Source: Liquorilactobacillus cacaonum DSM 21116 (lineage in GTDB: Bacteria; Bacillota; Bacilli; Lactobacillales; Lactobacillaceae). From it: DNA of 64,000 nucleotides. Both the position numbers and the translations under genes were made by a program. The notes beneath the pieces are model-generated. The model ran no database searches, was not told the DNA's origin, and saw only the letters and a list, made by a program, of their open reading frames with translations. Position 1 is the first letter of the stretch. Each line of letters starts with the position of its first letter. Below, piece after piece: positions 48,050 to 57,834 of this stretch. The stretch covers positions 3,215 through 67,214 of the forward strand of contig NZ_AYZE01000015.1 of NCBI RefSeq assembly GCF_001436735.1, given 5' to 3'.

Positions 48050-48100
48050 AAACGACCTTCAAATGTTAGATTTTGTTCTAACACTTTGTGATCGTTTTTT
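48050..48100 (+). terminator. Terminator after the flavoprotein gene
   Basis: Inner arms TGTTAGA/TCTAACA and outer AACGA/TCGTT, with T-run; also usable on the minus strand. Confidence 0.7.
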
Positions 48101-48179
48101 TCATTAGAAATGAACCTTTTTTGCAATTAAAATTCAAAGTAAAAAATATGCTCATTTTTTAGTTGCTATTGTAATTGCT

Positions 48180-50822
48180 TTATTTTTCTAATATTTTTTT
48201 TGCCTTTTCTAAAGCTTGCGCGATTCCAGCCGGATTTTTACCACCTGCTTGTGCCATATCTGGGCGTCCACCGCCACCGCCACCTACAAGAGGGGCAATT
48301 TCTTTAATGAGCTCCCCAGCTTTAATTCCGGCTTTGATTGCACTAGGAACAACTGCTGCAATTAGATTAACTTTACCATCACTTGTAGCAGTTGCTAACA
48401 CTAACACATCAGAAATTTGTTTTTCTTTCCATTGATCTGCCAATTGGCGTAGTTGTTCCATCCCTGAAACTTTGACCTTAGCAGCAATGATTGAAAATCC
48501 ACCAATTTTTTCAACATTAGAAAAGATGTCAGCTGCTTGTTGACTAGCAAATTTAGCTTCTAGTGAACCCTTTTGTTGCTCCAAGTTTTTAATCTCTATC
48601 TGTAAAGCTTCCACTTTGTGCGGTATTTCTTTAATTTGGGTAATCTTTAGTTGAGTTGCAACTTCTTGTAGCAATTTATTTTTTTGTTCCATAAATTCGA
48701 AAGCTTCGCGCGAAGTCACTGCTTCAATCCTACGTACTCCAGCACCTACTCCAGATTCAGCAACAATCTTGAATAGCCCAAGTTCACCTGTATTAACAGC
48801 ATGGTTACCCCCACAAAATTCCATTGAGTAATCGCCAATTTGTACAACACGAACCAAATCTCCATACTTTTCTGAAAAAAGTGCAATTGCTCCAAGTTTT
48901 TTTGCCGACTCTAGATCAGTTTCTACAGTCGTAACTTGTAAGTTAGCCCAAATTTTCTCATTAACAATTTGTTCAACTTTTTGTAAATCTTCTGGTGTAA
49001 CAGAGCCTAAATTTGTGAAATCAAAACGTAAATATGTTGGTTCAACTAAAGAACCAGCTTGGTGTGTATGCTCCCCTAAAACGTCACGTAAAGCTTGATC
49101 AAGTAAATGTGTTGCAGTATGGTTCTTGCGTACTTCGTTATGAAATGCATCGTCCACTATTAATTTGTATTCGTTTCCTACAGAAATTGGGCGTAAAATT
49201 TCTACAGTATGCATATTTTGACCATTTGGTGCATGTTGGACATCTGTAACTTTTGCAACAATATTACCGTTCTCATCTTCAATTATTCCTTGATCAGCAA
49301 CTTGTCCACCCATCTCGGCATAAAATGGAGTTTCAGAAAAAATTAAATCAGCTTTACCATCTTTAGCAACTTTGCTTAATTTATCACCAAAAATAATATC
49401 TTTTAACACTGCATTTGTAACTAATTTTTCATATCCGACATACTTACTCTCAGTCTTAATATCAGTTAATAATGCGTTTTGAACTCCCATTGATTTCGCA
49501 TTACTTCGTGCTGCTCGTGCACGTTCTTTTTGTTGTTTCATCTGATCTTCAAATTCTGCTTCATCCACAACTAAATCTTGCTCTTTTGCATATTCAGTCG
49601 TTAATTCAAGTGGAAATCCATACGTATCATAAAGTTTGAAAGCAATTTTTCCAGATAATTTACTTGCTTTATTTTTTTTAGCCTGAGCAATCATCTCATT
49701 CAAAAGCTGTAACCCATCTTTTAAAGTTTCATTAAAGCGATCTTCTTCCATTCTGACAACTTTAGCGATAAATTCTGCCTGCTCCAATACTTCAGGGTAA
49801 TGTGACTGCATGATTTGCCCAACAATTGCTACCAGTTTATATAAGAAAGCATCTTGAATTCCCAAATTTTGCCCATGCATCACTGCTCTTCTTATTAGTC
49901 GTCGAATAACATAACCTCGTCCCTCATTAGAAGGAAGAGCGCCATCACCAATTGCAAAAGTAACTGCACGAATATGATCCGCAATCACTTTAAATGACAC
50001 ATCAGTAGCAGCTTCATCGCCATATACAACCCCATTGCCCAACTCCTGAGCCTTTTTTATTAATGGCATAAATAAATCTGTCTCAAAATTAGTACGCGCA
50101 TTTTGGAAAACTGAAACAACGCGCTCTAATCCCATCCCCGTATCAATGTTCTTATGTGGTAAGGGCTCGTATGTTCCGTCTGGCTTATGATTAAATTCAG
50201 AAAAAACAATATTCCAAATTTCAAGATAACGTTCATTTTCGCCTCCAGGATAACTTTCAGGATCGTCTTCAGCAAGGTTGTTAAATGCTTGCCCACGATC
50301 ATAAAAAATTTCTGAATCGGGTCCACTAGGTCCTTCACCAATATCCCAAAAATTATCTTCAACTTCAAAAATATGACTTTCAGGTAATTTTACCTCTTCA
50401 AGCCAAATTTTTTTCGCCTGTGTATCTTTGGGATAAACAGTCACATAAAGTTTCTCAGGATCCATATCAAACCATTCTGGACTAGTCAATAGTTCCCAAG
50501 CCCATGTAATTGCCTCTTCTTTAAAATAATCACCTACTGAAAAGTTACCAAGCATCTCAAATAACGTATGATGTCTTGCTGTATGCCCAACATTTTCAAT
50601 ATCATTAGTCCTAATACTTTTTTGTGAACTAGTAATCCGTGGATTTTTCGGCACAACTGAACCATCAAAAAACTTCTTCATTGTGGCAACTCCAGAATTA
50701 ATCCAAAGTAACGTTGGGTCATCATGTGGGACAAGCGGTGCACTTTGCATCACCTCATGTCCCTTACTCTTAAAGAAATCTAGATACATTTGTCTAATTT
50801 GTGCACTGGATAATTGTTTCAT
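48180..50822 (-). CDS. alaS: Alanyl-tRNA synthetase
   Basis: An 880-residue class II synthetase with aminoacylation core (ARHHTLFEMLGNFSVGDYFK), editing domain zinc motifs HTATHLLDQAL and CGGNHAVNTG, and a C-terminal DHHA1 region (GGGGGGRPDMAQAGGKNP). Cytoplasmic; charges tRNA-Ala. It is behind an Ala T-box. In many Bacilli it directly precedes ireB-ruvX; here the met transport and flavoprotein genes lie between. Confidence 0.98.
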   Translation of the reverse strand: MKQLSSAQIRQMYLDFFKSKGHEVMQSAPLVPHDDPTLLWINSGVATMKKFFDGSVVPKNPRITSSQKSIRTNDIENVGHTARHHTLFEMLGNFSVGDYFKEEAITWAWELLTSPEWFDMDPEKLYVTVYPKDTQAKKIWLEEVKLPESHIFEVEDNFWDIGEGPSGPDSEIFYDRGQAFNNLAEDDPESYPGGENERYLEIWNIVFSEFNHKPDGTYEPLPHKNIDTGMGLERVVSVFQNARTNFETDLFMPLIKKAQELGNGVVYGDEAATDVSFKVIADHIRAVTFAIGDGALPSNEGRGYVIRRLIRRAVMHGQNLGIQDAFLYKLVAIVGQIMQSHYPEVLEQAEFIAKVVRMEEDRFNETLKDGLQLLNEMIAQAKKNKASKLSGKIAFKLYDTYGFPLELTTEYAKEQDLVVDEAEFEDQMKQQKERARAARSNAKSMGVQNALLTDIKTESKYVGYEKLVTNAVLKDIIFGDKLSKVAKDGKADLIFSETPFYAEMGGQVADQGIIEDENGNIVAKVTDVQHAPNGQNMHTVEILRPISVGNEYKLIVDDAFHNEVRKNHTATHLLDQALRDVLGEHTHQAGSLVEPTYLRFDFTNLGSVTPEDLQKVEQIVNEKIWANLQVTTVETDLESAKKLGAIALFSEKYGDLVRVVQIGDYSMEFCGGNHAVNTGELGLFKIVAESGVGAGVRRIEAVTSREAFEFMEQKNKLLQEVATQLKITQIKEIPHKVEALQIEIKNLEQQKGSLEAKFASQQAADIFSNVEKIGGFSIIAAKVKVSGMEQLRQLADQWKEKQISDVLVLATATSDGKVNLIAAVVPSAIKAGIKAGELIKEIAPLVGGGGGGRPDMAQAGGKNPAGIAQALEKAKKILEK

Positions 50823-50846
50823 ATCTTCCCTTTCCTTTCAAAAGCA

Positions 50847-51055
50847 ATAAAAACACCGTTGCTAGTAAGGACGCTTTTAGCGCGGTACCACCTTACTTGC
50901 AACGATGCTTGTCGTCTACCTCTTTAGGCTCGATAACGTTGAGCAAACGTAAAAATACTGAACTCAATCAGGGAGCATCTACCTTACTAGCCGAGTTTTT
51001 CCACCAACCAAACTCTCTCTTTTGACTGTTAAAAATAGATATATCCTGAAACACT
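50847..51055 (-). ncRNA. Alanine T-box leader of alaS
   Basis: Minus-strand features: AGAGAGTTTGGTTGGTGG (Stem I apex), TAGATGCTCC with GCT as the probable specifier, the T-box AAGGTGGTACCGCG, and a long terminator built from CATCGTTGC..AGTAAGG and CCTTACT..GCAACGGTG with a T-run. Confidence 0.9.
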
Positions 51056-51058
51056 AAA

Positions 51059-51087
51059 AGTATAGCTAAAAGGCCATGAAAAGTCAA
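51059..51087 (-). promoter_or_regulatory. alaS promoter
   Basis: Minus-strand TTGACT (51082-51087) and TATACT (51059-51064), 17 bases apart, immediately after the cshB gene and before the T-box. Confidence 0.75.
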
Positions 51088-52428
51088 TTAGTGTTTTTTG
51101 CGTTCTTCTCTTAGTTTTTGACGTCGTGTAACTTTACGATCTTGTTGTTCTTGACGTTTAATTGCTCGTTTAATTTTGTTCTTATAACCTGGTTTCCTTT
51201 TTATCTTCTCTTTTTTCACCATGCTTGCAAGTCGACCATCGAGTTTATCCTTTTTAACATGCCTTTTCTCTCGCCGATCACGATCATAAGAATCAACTAT
51301 TTCATCGTCTTTTAGTGCCTTAGGTTTAAATTTAACTCCTAATTCTTCAAGCTGTGCAATTTTTTCATCATCACTTGGTGCATAAAGCGTAATAGCAATC
51401 CCACTCATCCCATTACGTCCTGTTCTACCAACACGATGAATAAAAAACTCTAGATCATCAGGAATATCATCATTAATAATATGAGACACACCTTCTATAT
51501 CAATCCCTCGAGCAGCAAGGTCAGTTGCCACAACATATTGGTAATCAAGATTTTGTACATCTCTCATCACACGTTTTCGTTCTCTTGGTTCAATTCCACC
51601 ATGTATCTTAGCAACTCTTAATCCTTGAGCTCTTAAATAATCAGTTAAATCATCAGCTCTTGTCTTGGTATTCGTGAAAATCAAAGCGAGATATGGCTGC
51701 CCCATCGTTAACAATTTATAGATTAAAGCATTGCGGTCTCGTCCCTTAGTAGATAAAAGCCAATTGTCAATTGTCGGACTGATGATATTTTTATTTTCTA
51801 CAACCTCTACGACAGGTGATTGCATGTATTTTTTTAAAAAGGGCTTCAATTTTTCTGGAATTGTTGCAGAAAAGACTAGCATTTGCAAGTTCGACGGCAA
51901 ACTTGAAGCAATTGCGTCAACTTCCTTTAAGAATCCTAAATCTAGCGTCATATCTGCTTCATCAACCACCAAAAAATGGGCCTTATGAATATCCAATGCT
52001 CCGCCTTTAACTAAATCAAGTACCCGCCCTGGAGTCCCAATGACAATTTGTGGTTGTCTATGAGCCAACTTCTCAATTTGTCGTTGCTTATCTGTACCAC
52101 CAACATAATTGGCAGCATAAATTTTTTGTTCTGGATATTCCGCTATGATTTGCTTGGTCGCTTCATATATCTGGTACGCTAATTCACGACTTGGTGTAGT
52201 GATTACCGCCTGGACTTCTTCAATTGTTGAATCAAGTGCATCCAATATTGGCAACAAAAATGTATGAGTCTTTCCACTGCCTGTTTGAGATTGTCCAACA
52301 ACACTCCTACCATCTTTAATAAGTGGTATCAATCTTTGTTGAACTTCAGTTGGTGTAGTGAAATTAATTTTCTCTAAAGCCTGATTAATATAATCAGTAA
52401 AACCAAATTGTTTAAATGTTTCGTTCAT
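51088..52428 (-). CDS. cshB: DEAD-box RNA helicase, CshB type
   Basis: A 446-residue ATP-dependent RNA helicase. Motifs: Q motif FTTPTEVQQRLIP, I GQSQTGSGKTHTFLLP, II VVDEADMTLDLG, III VFSATIP, VI HRVGRTGRNGMSG. A strongly basic C-terminal tail (KDKLDGRLASMVKKEKIKRK onward) is typical of the CshB type. It should act in RNA remodelling and cold growth. Its ATG overlaps the nrnA stop by one base. Confidence 0.9.
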   Translation of the reverse strand: MNETFKQFGFTDYINQALEKINFTTPTEVQQRLIPLIKDGRSVVGQSQTGSGKTHTFLLPILDALDSTIEEVQAVITTPSRELAYQIYEATKQIIAEYPEQKIYAANYVGGTDKQRQIEKLAHRQPQIVIGTPGRVLDLVKGGALDIHKAHFLVVDEADMTLDLGFLKEVDAIASSLPSNLQMLVFSATIPEKLKPFLKKYMQSPVVEVVENKNIISPTIDNWLLSTKGRDRNALIYKLLTMGQPYLALIFTNTKTRADDLTDYLRAQGLRVAKIHGGIEPRERKRVMRDVQNLDYQYVVATDLAARGIDIEGVSHIINDDIPDDLEFFIHRVGRTGRNGMSGIAITLYAPSDDEKIAQLEELGVKFKPKALKDDEIVDSYDRDRREKRHVKKDKLDGRLASMVKKEKIKRKPGYKNKIKRAIKRQEQQDRKVTRRQKLREERKKH

Positions 52429-53378
52429 TATTCTTCTCCTGTATAACTTGCTGCAATAGCATCAAGTTTCTTGATATAATCAGGAATTTGCTGGCCATCT
52501 GGCATAAATGCCCCACTTGCTAATGGATGTCCCCCACCACCATATTCTTTAGCTAACTCATTAATTACTGGTGCTTTTGAGCGAATTCTCAGTCTATAAG
52601 AACCATCTTTTTGCTGTACAAGCACTGTCCAACATTTAACACCAACAACCTTACCAATCAACGGTACAATCGGTGCTGTGCTTGCATCTTTTAAATCAAA
52701 TTGCTGCATTACTTCATTGTTCAAGATAATGTAAGCTGCCCCATTTACAGTTAACTCCATATGTTCGTAAACATAAGCTGCTAATTTTGCAACTGGGAAC
52801 TCAATACTATCTAATCTTCTATTAATTTTGGCTGCATCAAAATCGTGTTGAATCAATTGGGATGCCACCTTCAATGTATGGGCACTTGTTGCATCATACA
52901 TAAATCTACCTGTATCCCCAACAATTCCAGCATAAAGCATTCGCGCTGCATTGTCTGTGATTTTAAGATTCGTTGCATTCGCAAAATCTACAATTATTTC
53001 AGAACAACTTGAGGCTTGAGTATTAACCCAACAAGGACTTCCATATGGATCTTCATTAGGATGATGATCAATTTTAATTAAGGCTTTACCATTAATATAG
53101 CGCTTATCATCAACACGAGGTTGGTTCGCCGTATCAGTTACAATGACTAATGCATCACTATATACCTCATCTTCAATTTCTTCTGGTTCTGAAATCCAAG
53201 ATAACCCCTTTACACTTTCTCCAACTTGATAAATTTTTTTTCCTGGAAAGTTATCCCTCAAAATTGTTGCCAATCCACATTGGGAGCCATAGGCATCAGG
53301 ATCAGGTCGCTGATGTCTATGAATAATAATTTTATCGAATTTTTTTATTTTTTCCAATATTTCTTGCTCAATAGACAT
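52428..53378 (-). CDS. nrnA: DHH phosphoesterase NrnA-type (oligoribonuclease/pAp phosphatase)
   Basis: A 316-residue DHH/DHHA1 enzyme: HRHQRPDPDAYGSQCGLATI (motif 1), VTDTANQPRVD, the DHH motif IKIDHHPNEDPYG, and the DHHA1 end GGGGHPLASGAFMPDG. It degrades nano-RNA and can remove phosphate from pAp. Translation is coupled with cshB downstream. Confidence 0.93.
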   Translation of the reverse strand: MSIEQEILEKIKKFDKIIIHRHQRPDPDAYGSQCGLATILRDNFPGKKIYQVGESVKGLSWISEPEEIEDEVYSDALVIVTDTANQPRVDDKRYINGKALIKIDHHPNEDPYGSPCWVNTQASSCSEIIVDFANATNLKITDNAARMLYAGIVGDTGRFMYDATSAHTLKVASQLIQHDFDAAKINRRLDSIEFPVAKLAAYVYEHMELTVNGAAYIILNNEVMQQFDLKDASTAPIVPLIGKVVGVKCWTVLVQQKDGSYRLRIRSKAPVINELAKEYGGGGHPLASGAFMPDGQQIPDYIKKLDAIAASYTGEE

Positions 53379-53389
53379 TTAATTTCCCC

Positions 53390-54073
53390 TTATAATTCAA
53401 AACTCTCGCCAATTTCAATACCTATACCTACACCGTTATCCAATTGTGCAAGATACTGATTGGGATCTTGTTTGATGGCAGGGAAAGTATTGAAATGGAT
53501 TGGCAAAACATGCTTTGCTTGCACAAATTGTGCTGCAATTACTGCATCTTCAATTCCCATCGTAAAATGATCTCCAATTGGTAAAAAGGCTAAATCTACG
53601 CCCTCTCCGTGATTAATTAACTTCATATCAGAAAAAAGTGCCGTATCTCCAGCGTTATATAACACTTTGCCATCAATATGCAATTCAAAACCAGCTGCTA
53701 CACCCAAAGTTCTTGGAAGTGCACCCTCAATTGGCAAAGCTGCTGTGTGCCATGCTGGAACTAATTTGAACTTTCCAAAATCCGTGAGGAATGAACCACC
53801 AAAATTCAACCCTTCTGCAGGAATACCATTTTCGTTTAAATAAGCTGCTAGATCTGTAATAGCAATCACTTTTGCATCAGTTTTTTTGGCAATTTCAATT
53901 GTATCACCAAGATGATCATAGTGTGCATGTGTTACCAGAATGTAATCTGGATGACAATTTGCGATTGTCAAATCAGTCAGGTCATTTCCTGTAATAAAAG
54001 GATCAATTAAAATGTTTGTTTGATTTTTAGTGGTTATTTCAATAATAGAATGCCCATGCCATGTAATTTTCAT
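53390..54073 (-). CDS. UPF0173 metal-dependent hydrolase
   Basis: A 227-residue metallo-beta-lactamase-fold hydrolase with ITWHGHSIIEI at the N-terminus, the metal motif YILVTHAHYDHLGDTIE (about residue 48), and ADGD/AGDTALFSDMKL, FLPIGDHFTMG, and HVLPIHFNTFP. The substrate is unknown. It lies 11 bases upstream of nrnA and likely begins a three-gene run with nrnA and cshB. Confidence 0.88.
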   Translation of the reverse strand: MKITWHGHSIIEITTKNQTNILIDPFITGNDLTDLTIANCHPDYILVTHAHYDHLGDTIEIAKKTDAKVIAITDLAAYLNENGIPAEGLNFGGSFLTDFGKFKLVPAWHTAALPIEGALPRTLGVAAGFELHIDGKVLYNAGDTALFSDMKLINHGEGVDLAFLPIGDHFTMGIEDAVIAAQFVQAKHVLPIHFNTFPAIKQDPNQYLAQLDNGVGIGIEIGESFEL

Positions 54074-54146
54074 AATTTGATTCTCCTTATCTAAAATCTG
54101 TTATTACGTTTAGTATACCGATAAAATGAAATAAACACAAAGAGCG

Positions 54147-55232
54147 TTATTCTTTCCAAAGTGGTAACTCAATATTTTCATACTGCAATGAAGTAAGATT
54201 TGTCATAGTCATTCCGAGTAAACGAACATCAATTTCATTTTGAATTTCCTCAAAAAGTTGTAAAGCATGAAATACAAATACTTCTTGATCATTTTGATAA
54301 AAATTATCTAATGTTCTTCTTTTAGTGACAGTTTCAAAATTACTATTACGGACTTTAATCACAATCGTCTTTCCATGCAATTGTTTTTTATGCAATTGTG
54401 CAACCAATAACCGTGCCAAATAATTAAACATATCTTCAATTTCAGTTATATTTTTCAATGCTTGACCAAAAGTTCGTTCGTTTCCAAGCGATTTTTGCTT
54501 TCTTTCCCATTCAACAACTCGATTATCAACTCCTCTTACATGTTGATAAAATAATGCACCCATCTTCCCAAAATCGGCAATCAATTCAAGCTCTGTTTTT
54601 TTTAATAAATCTTTACCTACATCAATCTTTAAAGAATGCATTTTTTTAGCAGTTTTCACACCTACACCCCGAAACTTCTCAATTGGTAATGGCGTAAGAA
54701 ACGAGAAAACATCTTCTTCTTTAATCAGTGTAGTACCGGCAGGCTTATTATAATCAGATGCCATTTTTGCAAGAAATTTATTATAAGAAATACCAGTTGA
54801 AGATGTCAAATTAGTTTTCATAAAGATTTCTTGCTGTATCATTTTAGCAATAAGAAGTGGATTACCAATATTTTTCTTATTTTGAGTGACATCAAGGTAA
54901 GCTTCGTCAAATGCCACAGGTTCAATAATATCCGTATATTCATGAAAAATCTGATGAATCTGAGCCGAAACTGCACGGTATTTTTTAAAATTTGGCGTCA
55001 CAAAAACTGCATCTGGACAAAGCTGCATAGCTTTTTGTGCACTCATTGCAGAGTGTATTCCCATTCTTCGGGCAACATAATTAGCTGTAGCTACAACCCC
55101 CGTTCCACCAGTATGACGTGGGTTCTTAGCAATAACCACTGCCCTATTTCTTATTTTAGGATTATCTCGCATTTCAATTGAAGCATAAAAGGCATCCATA
55201 TCAACATGAATAATTTTTCTTTTCTCTGTCAT
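54147..55232 (-). CDS. dinB: DNA polymerase IV (Y-family, DinB)
   Basis: A 361-residue error-prone polymerase. Catalytic residues: IIHVDMDAFYASIEMRDNP (residue 8), VAFDEAYLDVTQ (about 104), and the steric-gate/finger SYNKFLAKMASDYNKPAGTT. The C-terminal little-finger domain is present. It bypasses DNA lesions. A LexA box inside its promoter implies SOS control. Confidence 0.95.
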   Translation of the reverse strand: MTEKRKIIHVDMDAFYASIEMRDNPKIRNRAVVIAKNPRHTGGTGVVATANYVARRMGIHSAMSAQKAMQLCPDAVFVTPNFKKYRAVSAQIHQIFHEYTDIIEPVAFDEAYLDVTQNKKNIGNPLLIAKMIQQEIFMKTNLTSSTGISYNKFLAKMASDYNKPAGTTLIKEEDVFSFLTPLPIEKFRGVGVKTAKKMHSLKIDVGKDLLKKTELELIADFGKMGALFYQHVRGVDNRVVEWERKQKSLGNERTFGQALKNITEIEDMFNYLARLLVAQLHKKQLHGKTIVIKVRNSNFETVTKRRTLDNFYQNDQEVFVFHALQLFEEIQNEIDVRLLGMTMTNLTSLQYENIELPLWKE

Positions 55233-55269
55233 CTATCTAATTACTTCCATTAGCTATTAGTCTAATCAT

Positions 55270-55298
55270 ATTTTACTAGAACAAACGTTCGATTTCAA
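55270..55298 (-). promoter_or_regulatory. dinB promoter with LexA (SOS) box
   Basis: Minus-strand TTGAAA (55293-55298) and TAAAAT (55270-55275) are 17 bases apart. The spacer holds CGAACGTTTGTTC (55279-55291), which fits the Gram-positive LexA consensus CGAACNNNNGTTC. Confidence 0.85.
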
Positions 55299-55365
55299 GA
55301 TAGTAATGCCACTGACTTCAAAAAATACATACGTCTACACTTTAGCAACTTGGAAAACGTCAAAC

Positions 55366-55400
55366 AAAAAGAGCCCTAATCATAAAGCAATCAGAACTCT
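55366..55400 (-). terminator. Terminator of zwf
   Basis: On the minus strand AGAGTTCTGAT pairs with ATTAGGGCTCT and is followed by five T. Confidence 0.65.
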
Positions 55401-55458
55401 AATTTCGATATATCATCGTACTAGCAAAAAAATTAATTATCAAAAACTAACAATTATT

Positions 55459-56913
55459 TTATTCACCATCAAATACCCACTGGTGTCCATCTCTTTCTAG
55501 TAATTCTTCAGACTCTCTAGGTCCCATAGAACCACACGGATATTCTGCTAAATTCCCATTGCCATCATCCCATGCTTTACGAATTGAATCCACAAACTTC
55601 CATGCATATGCAACTTCTTCCCAGTGTGCAAAATTAGTTGCATCACCTAGTAACGCATCCAATAATAGCTTTTCATAAGCCTCTGGTACAACAACATTTT
55701 CATTATTCAACTGCAACTCCATCAAACTTGGAACAAGGTCAAAACCTTGGCCAATCTTCTTAATGTTAGTCTGTAAAAAGACTTTTCCTTCAGGTTCAAC
55801 ATTAATTGTTAGAATATTACGTCCCAGTTTTTTTGAATCAAAGAAGCTAGTCTCCATTTCTTTGAAAGAAATATCAATTCTTGTCGTCTTCTTAGTTAGT
55901 CGCTTACCTGTTCGAATATATATAGGAACACCCGAGAAATTTTCATTGTTAACAAATAATTTTCCAGCAACAAAGGTTTCAGTTGTTGAATCATTTGCAA
56001 TTTCATTTTCCTGAAGATACCCAATTTGGCCATCACCTGCGCTATATTGTGCCCTAACAAAATTCTCTGCAACTTTTACAGCTGAATATTTTTTCAATGA
56101 CTTAAGTGCATATATCTTTTCACGCCTAATATCCGATTCAGAATACGAAGCTGGCATATTCATCGTCAACAATGAAATGATTTGTAAAATATGATTTTGA
56201 ACCATATCACGCAAAGCACCGGCTGTTTCATAATATCCCGCTCGTTCTTCAACACCTAATGCCTCGCTAAGTGTAATCTGAATATTGTCAATGTAACGAT
56301 TATTCCAAACAGCTCTAAAAAGATTATTACTAAACCGTAGTGCCATAATATTTTGAATCATTTCTTTACCCAGATAATGATCAATTCTAAAAAAATCTTC
56401 TTCTGGAAAATATTTACTAATTGAATCATTTAGATCTTTAGCAGATTCAAAATCACGTCCAAACGGTTTTTCGACAATTACTCGATTATACCCTTTTGTT
56501 GTCACAATTTTTTGTGATTTAAGATGCTGTGCAATAGTTCCAAAAAAACGCGGTGACATTGCCAAATAAAATAATCGATTACCCTCAATTTGGTATTTTT
56601 CATCTAATTTCTCAGCAAGTTTACGCAAAGTTACATAATGTTCTGTATCATTGACATTATGCGATTGATAATAAAAATGTGACGCAAATTCAGCGCCTAA
56701 GCTAACAGCCGCCTCATCGCCTTCAATAGCTTCTTTAACAACTTCTTGTAAATGTTCATCTGACCATGGACGCCTTGCAGTGCCAATTATTGCAAAATTA
56801 TCTTTTAATATTCCTTTTTTGTAGAGCTGAAAAAGTGAAGGGTAAAGTTTCCTTTTTGCAAGATCACCAGTTCCACCAAAAATAATAAAGAGCGCTTTTT
56901 GTTCAATTTCCAT
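55459..56913 (-). CDS. zwf: Glucose-6-phosphate 1-dehydrogenase
   Basis: A 484-residue enzyme that starts the oxidative pentose-phosphate route and makes NADPH. The nucleotide motif FGGTGDLAKRKLYPSL is near residue 12, and the catalytic RIDHYLGKEMIQN near 180; EKPFGRDF is near 148. The ATG at 56913 is preferred to one 21 bases upstream. It appears to be single. Its NADPH would serve the fatty-acid operon next door. Confidence 0.96.
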   Translation of the reverse strand: MEIEQKALFIIFGGTGDLAKRKLYPSLFQLYKKGILKDNFAIIGTARRPWSDEHLQEVVKEAIEGDEAAVSLGAEFASHFYYQSHNVNDTEHYVTLRKLAEKLDEKYQIEGNRLFYLAMSPRFFGTIAQHLKSQKIVTTKGYNRVIVEKPFGRDFESAKDLNDSISKYFPEEDFFRIDHYLGKEMIQNIMALRFSNNLFRAVWNNRYIDNIQITLSEALGVEERAGYYETAGALRDMVQNHILQIISLLTMNMPASYSESDIRREKIYALKSLKKYSAVKVAENFVRAQYSAGDGQIGYLQENEIANDSTTETFVAGKLFVNNENFSGVPIYIRTGKRLTKKTTRIDISFKEMETSFFDSKKLGRNILTINVEPEGKVFLQTNIKKIGQGFDLVPSLMELQLNNENVVVPEAYEKLLLDALLGDATNFAHWEEVAYAWKFVDSIRKAWDDGNGNLAEYPCGSMGPRESEELLERDGHQWVFDGE

Positions 56914-57022
56914 AATAGCTAGCACCACTTTCATCTATACTTGTTGTATTCATTATTAGTGTACTTGCAATTTTTTGATAAAACAAGTCTTCAGCAACTT
57001 TTTAGAATCATTAACACAGAAT

Positions 57023-57781
57023 TTAAATAAGGTGCACACCCTTATCAACATAGATTGTGTCCCCCACTACACCTGTTGCAAGATCACTAACCAAAAAAGT
57101 TGCTGCTCCACCAACTTCACTTGTAGTAACAGATTTACCATCAACGGTCCTTTCTTCTGAAAGACGCAACAAATCGCCATGATCCTTAACACCGGTAACT
57201 GCAAGGGTTTTGATCGCACCTGCAGAAATAGCATTAACACGCACTCCATATTTAGCCATGTCTCTTGCTAAATACCGAACATTTGCCTCAAGCGCAGCCT
57301 TCGCAACACCCATCACATTATAATTAGGAATCGCTCTTTCTGAACCAAAATAAGTCAATGTGACAATGCTAGCGGGATTATTTAGAATTGCAACTCCATA
57401 TTTAGCAACTGCAATCAATGAAAAAGCAGAAATGTCCTGTGCTAAGGCATACCCCTCACGACTAGAATTCATAATATCTCCAGCAAGTTCTTCTTTATTC
57501 GCATATGCAATTGCATGCACAATTCCATCAATTTTACCAAATCTTTGGTCAATAATATTGAAGGCATTTTCAATGCTTGAATCACTTGCAACATCACATT
57601 CAATCAGACGTTGCTCATCTGGTATCAACCGTAATAAACTCTTCTTCAGACGCTCATTTTGATATGTAAATATCAGTTCTGCCCCATTATCAAGCATTGA
57701 TTGCGCACAGCCCCACGCAATACTTCGCTTATTAGCAACACCCATAATCAAAATTTTTTTACCACTTAGTAACTTTTCCAA
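57023..57781 (-). CDS. fabI: Enoyl-[acyl-carrier-protein] reductase (NADH), FabI
   Basis: A 252-residue SDR-type reductase for the last step of each elongation cycle. ILIMGVANKRSIAWGCAQSM is near the start. The active-site spacing Tyr-x6-Lys is visible in NYNVMGVAKAALEANVRYLA, and the other Tyr in LTYFGSE. The start is a TTG at 57781 with GGAGG at the correct distance; an ATG at 57817 would add a non-family extension. Last gene of the fab-acc operon. Confidence 0.93.
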   Translation of the reverse strand: MEKLLSGKKILIMGVANKRSIAWGCAQSMLDNGAELIFTYQNERLKKSLLRLIPDEQRLIECDVASDSSIENAFNIIDQRFGKIDGIVHAIAYANKEELAGDIMNSSREGYALAQDISAFSLIAVAKYGVAILNNPASIVTLTYFGSERAIPNYNVMGVAKAALEANVRYLARDMAKYGVRVNAISAGAIKTLAVTGVKDHGDLLRLSEERTVDGKSVTTSEVGGAATFLVSDLATGVVGDTIYVDKGVHLI

Positions 57782-57834
57782 TTTCTTACCTCCGCTCTCT
57801 ATATATCCACGTAACAATTGTTCCTTACCACACT

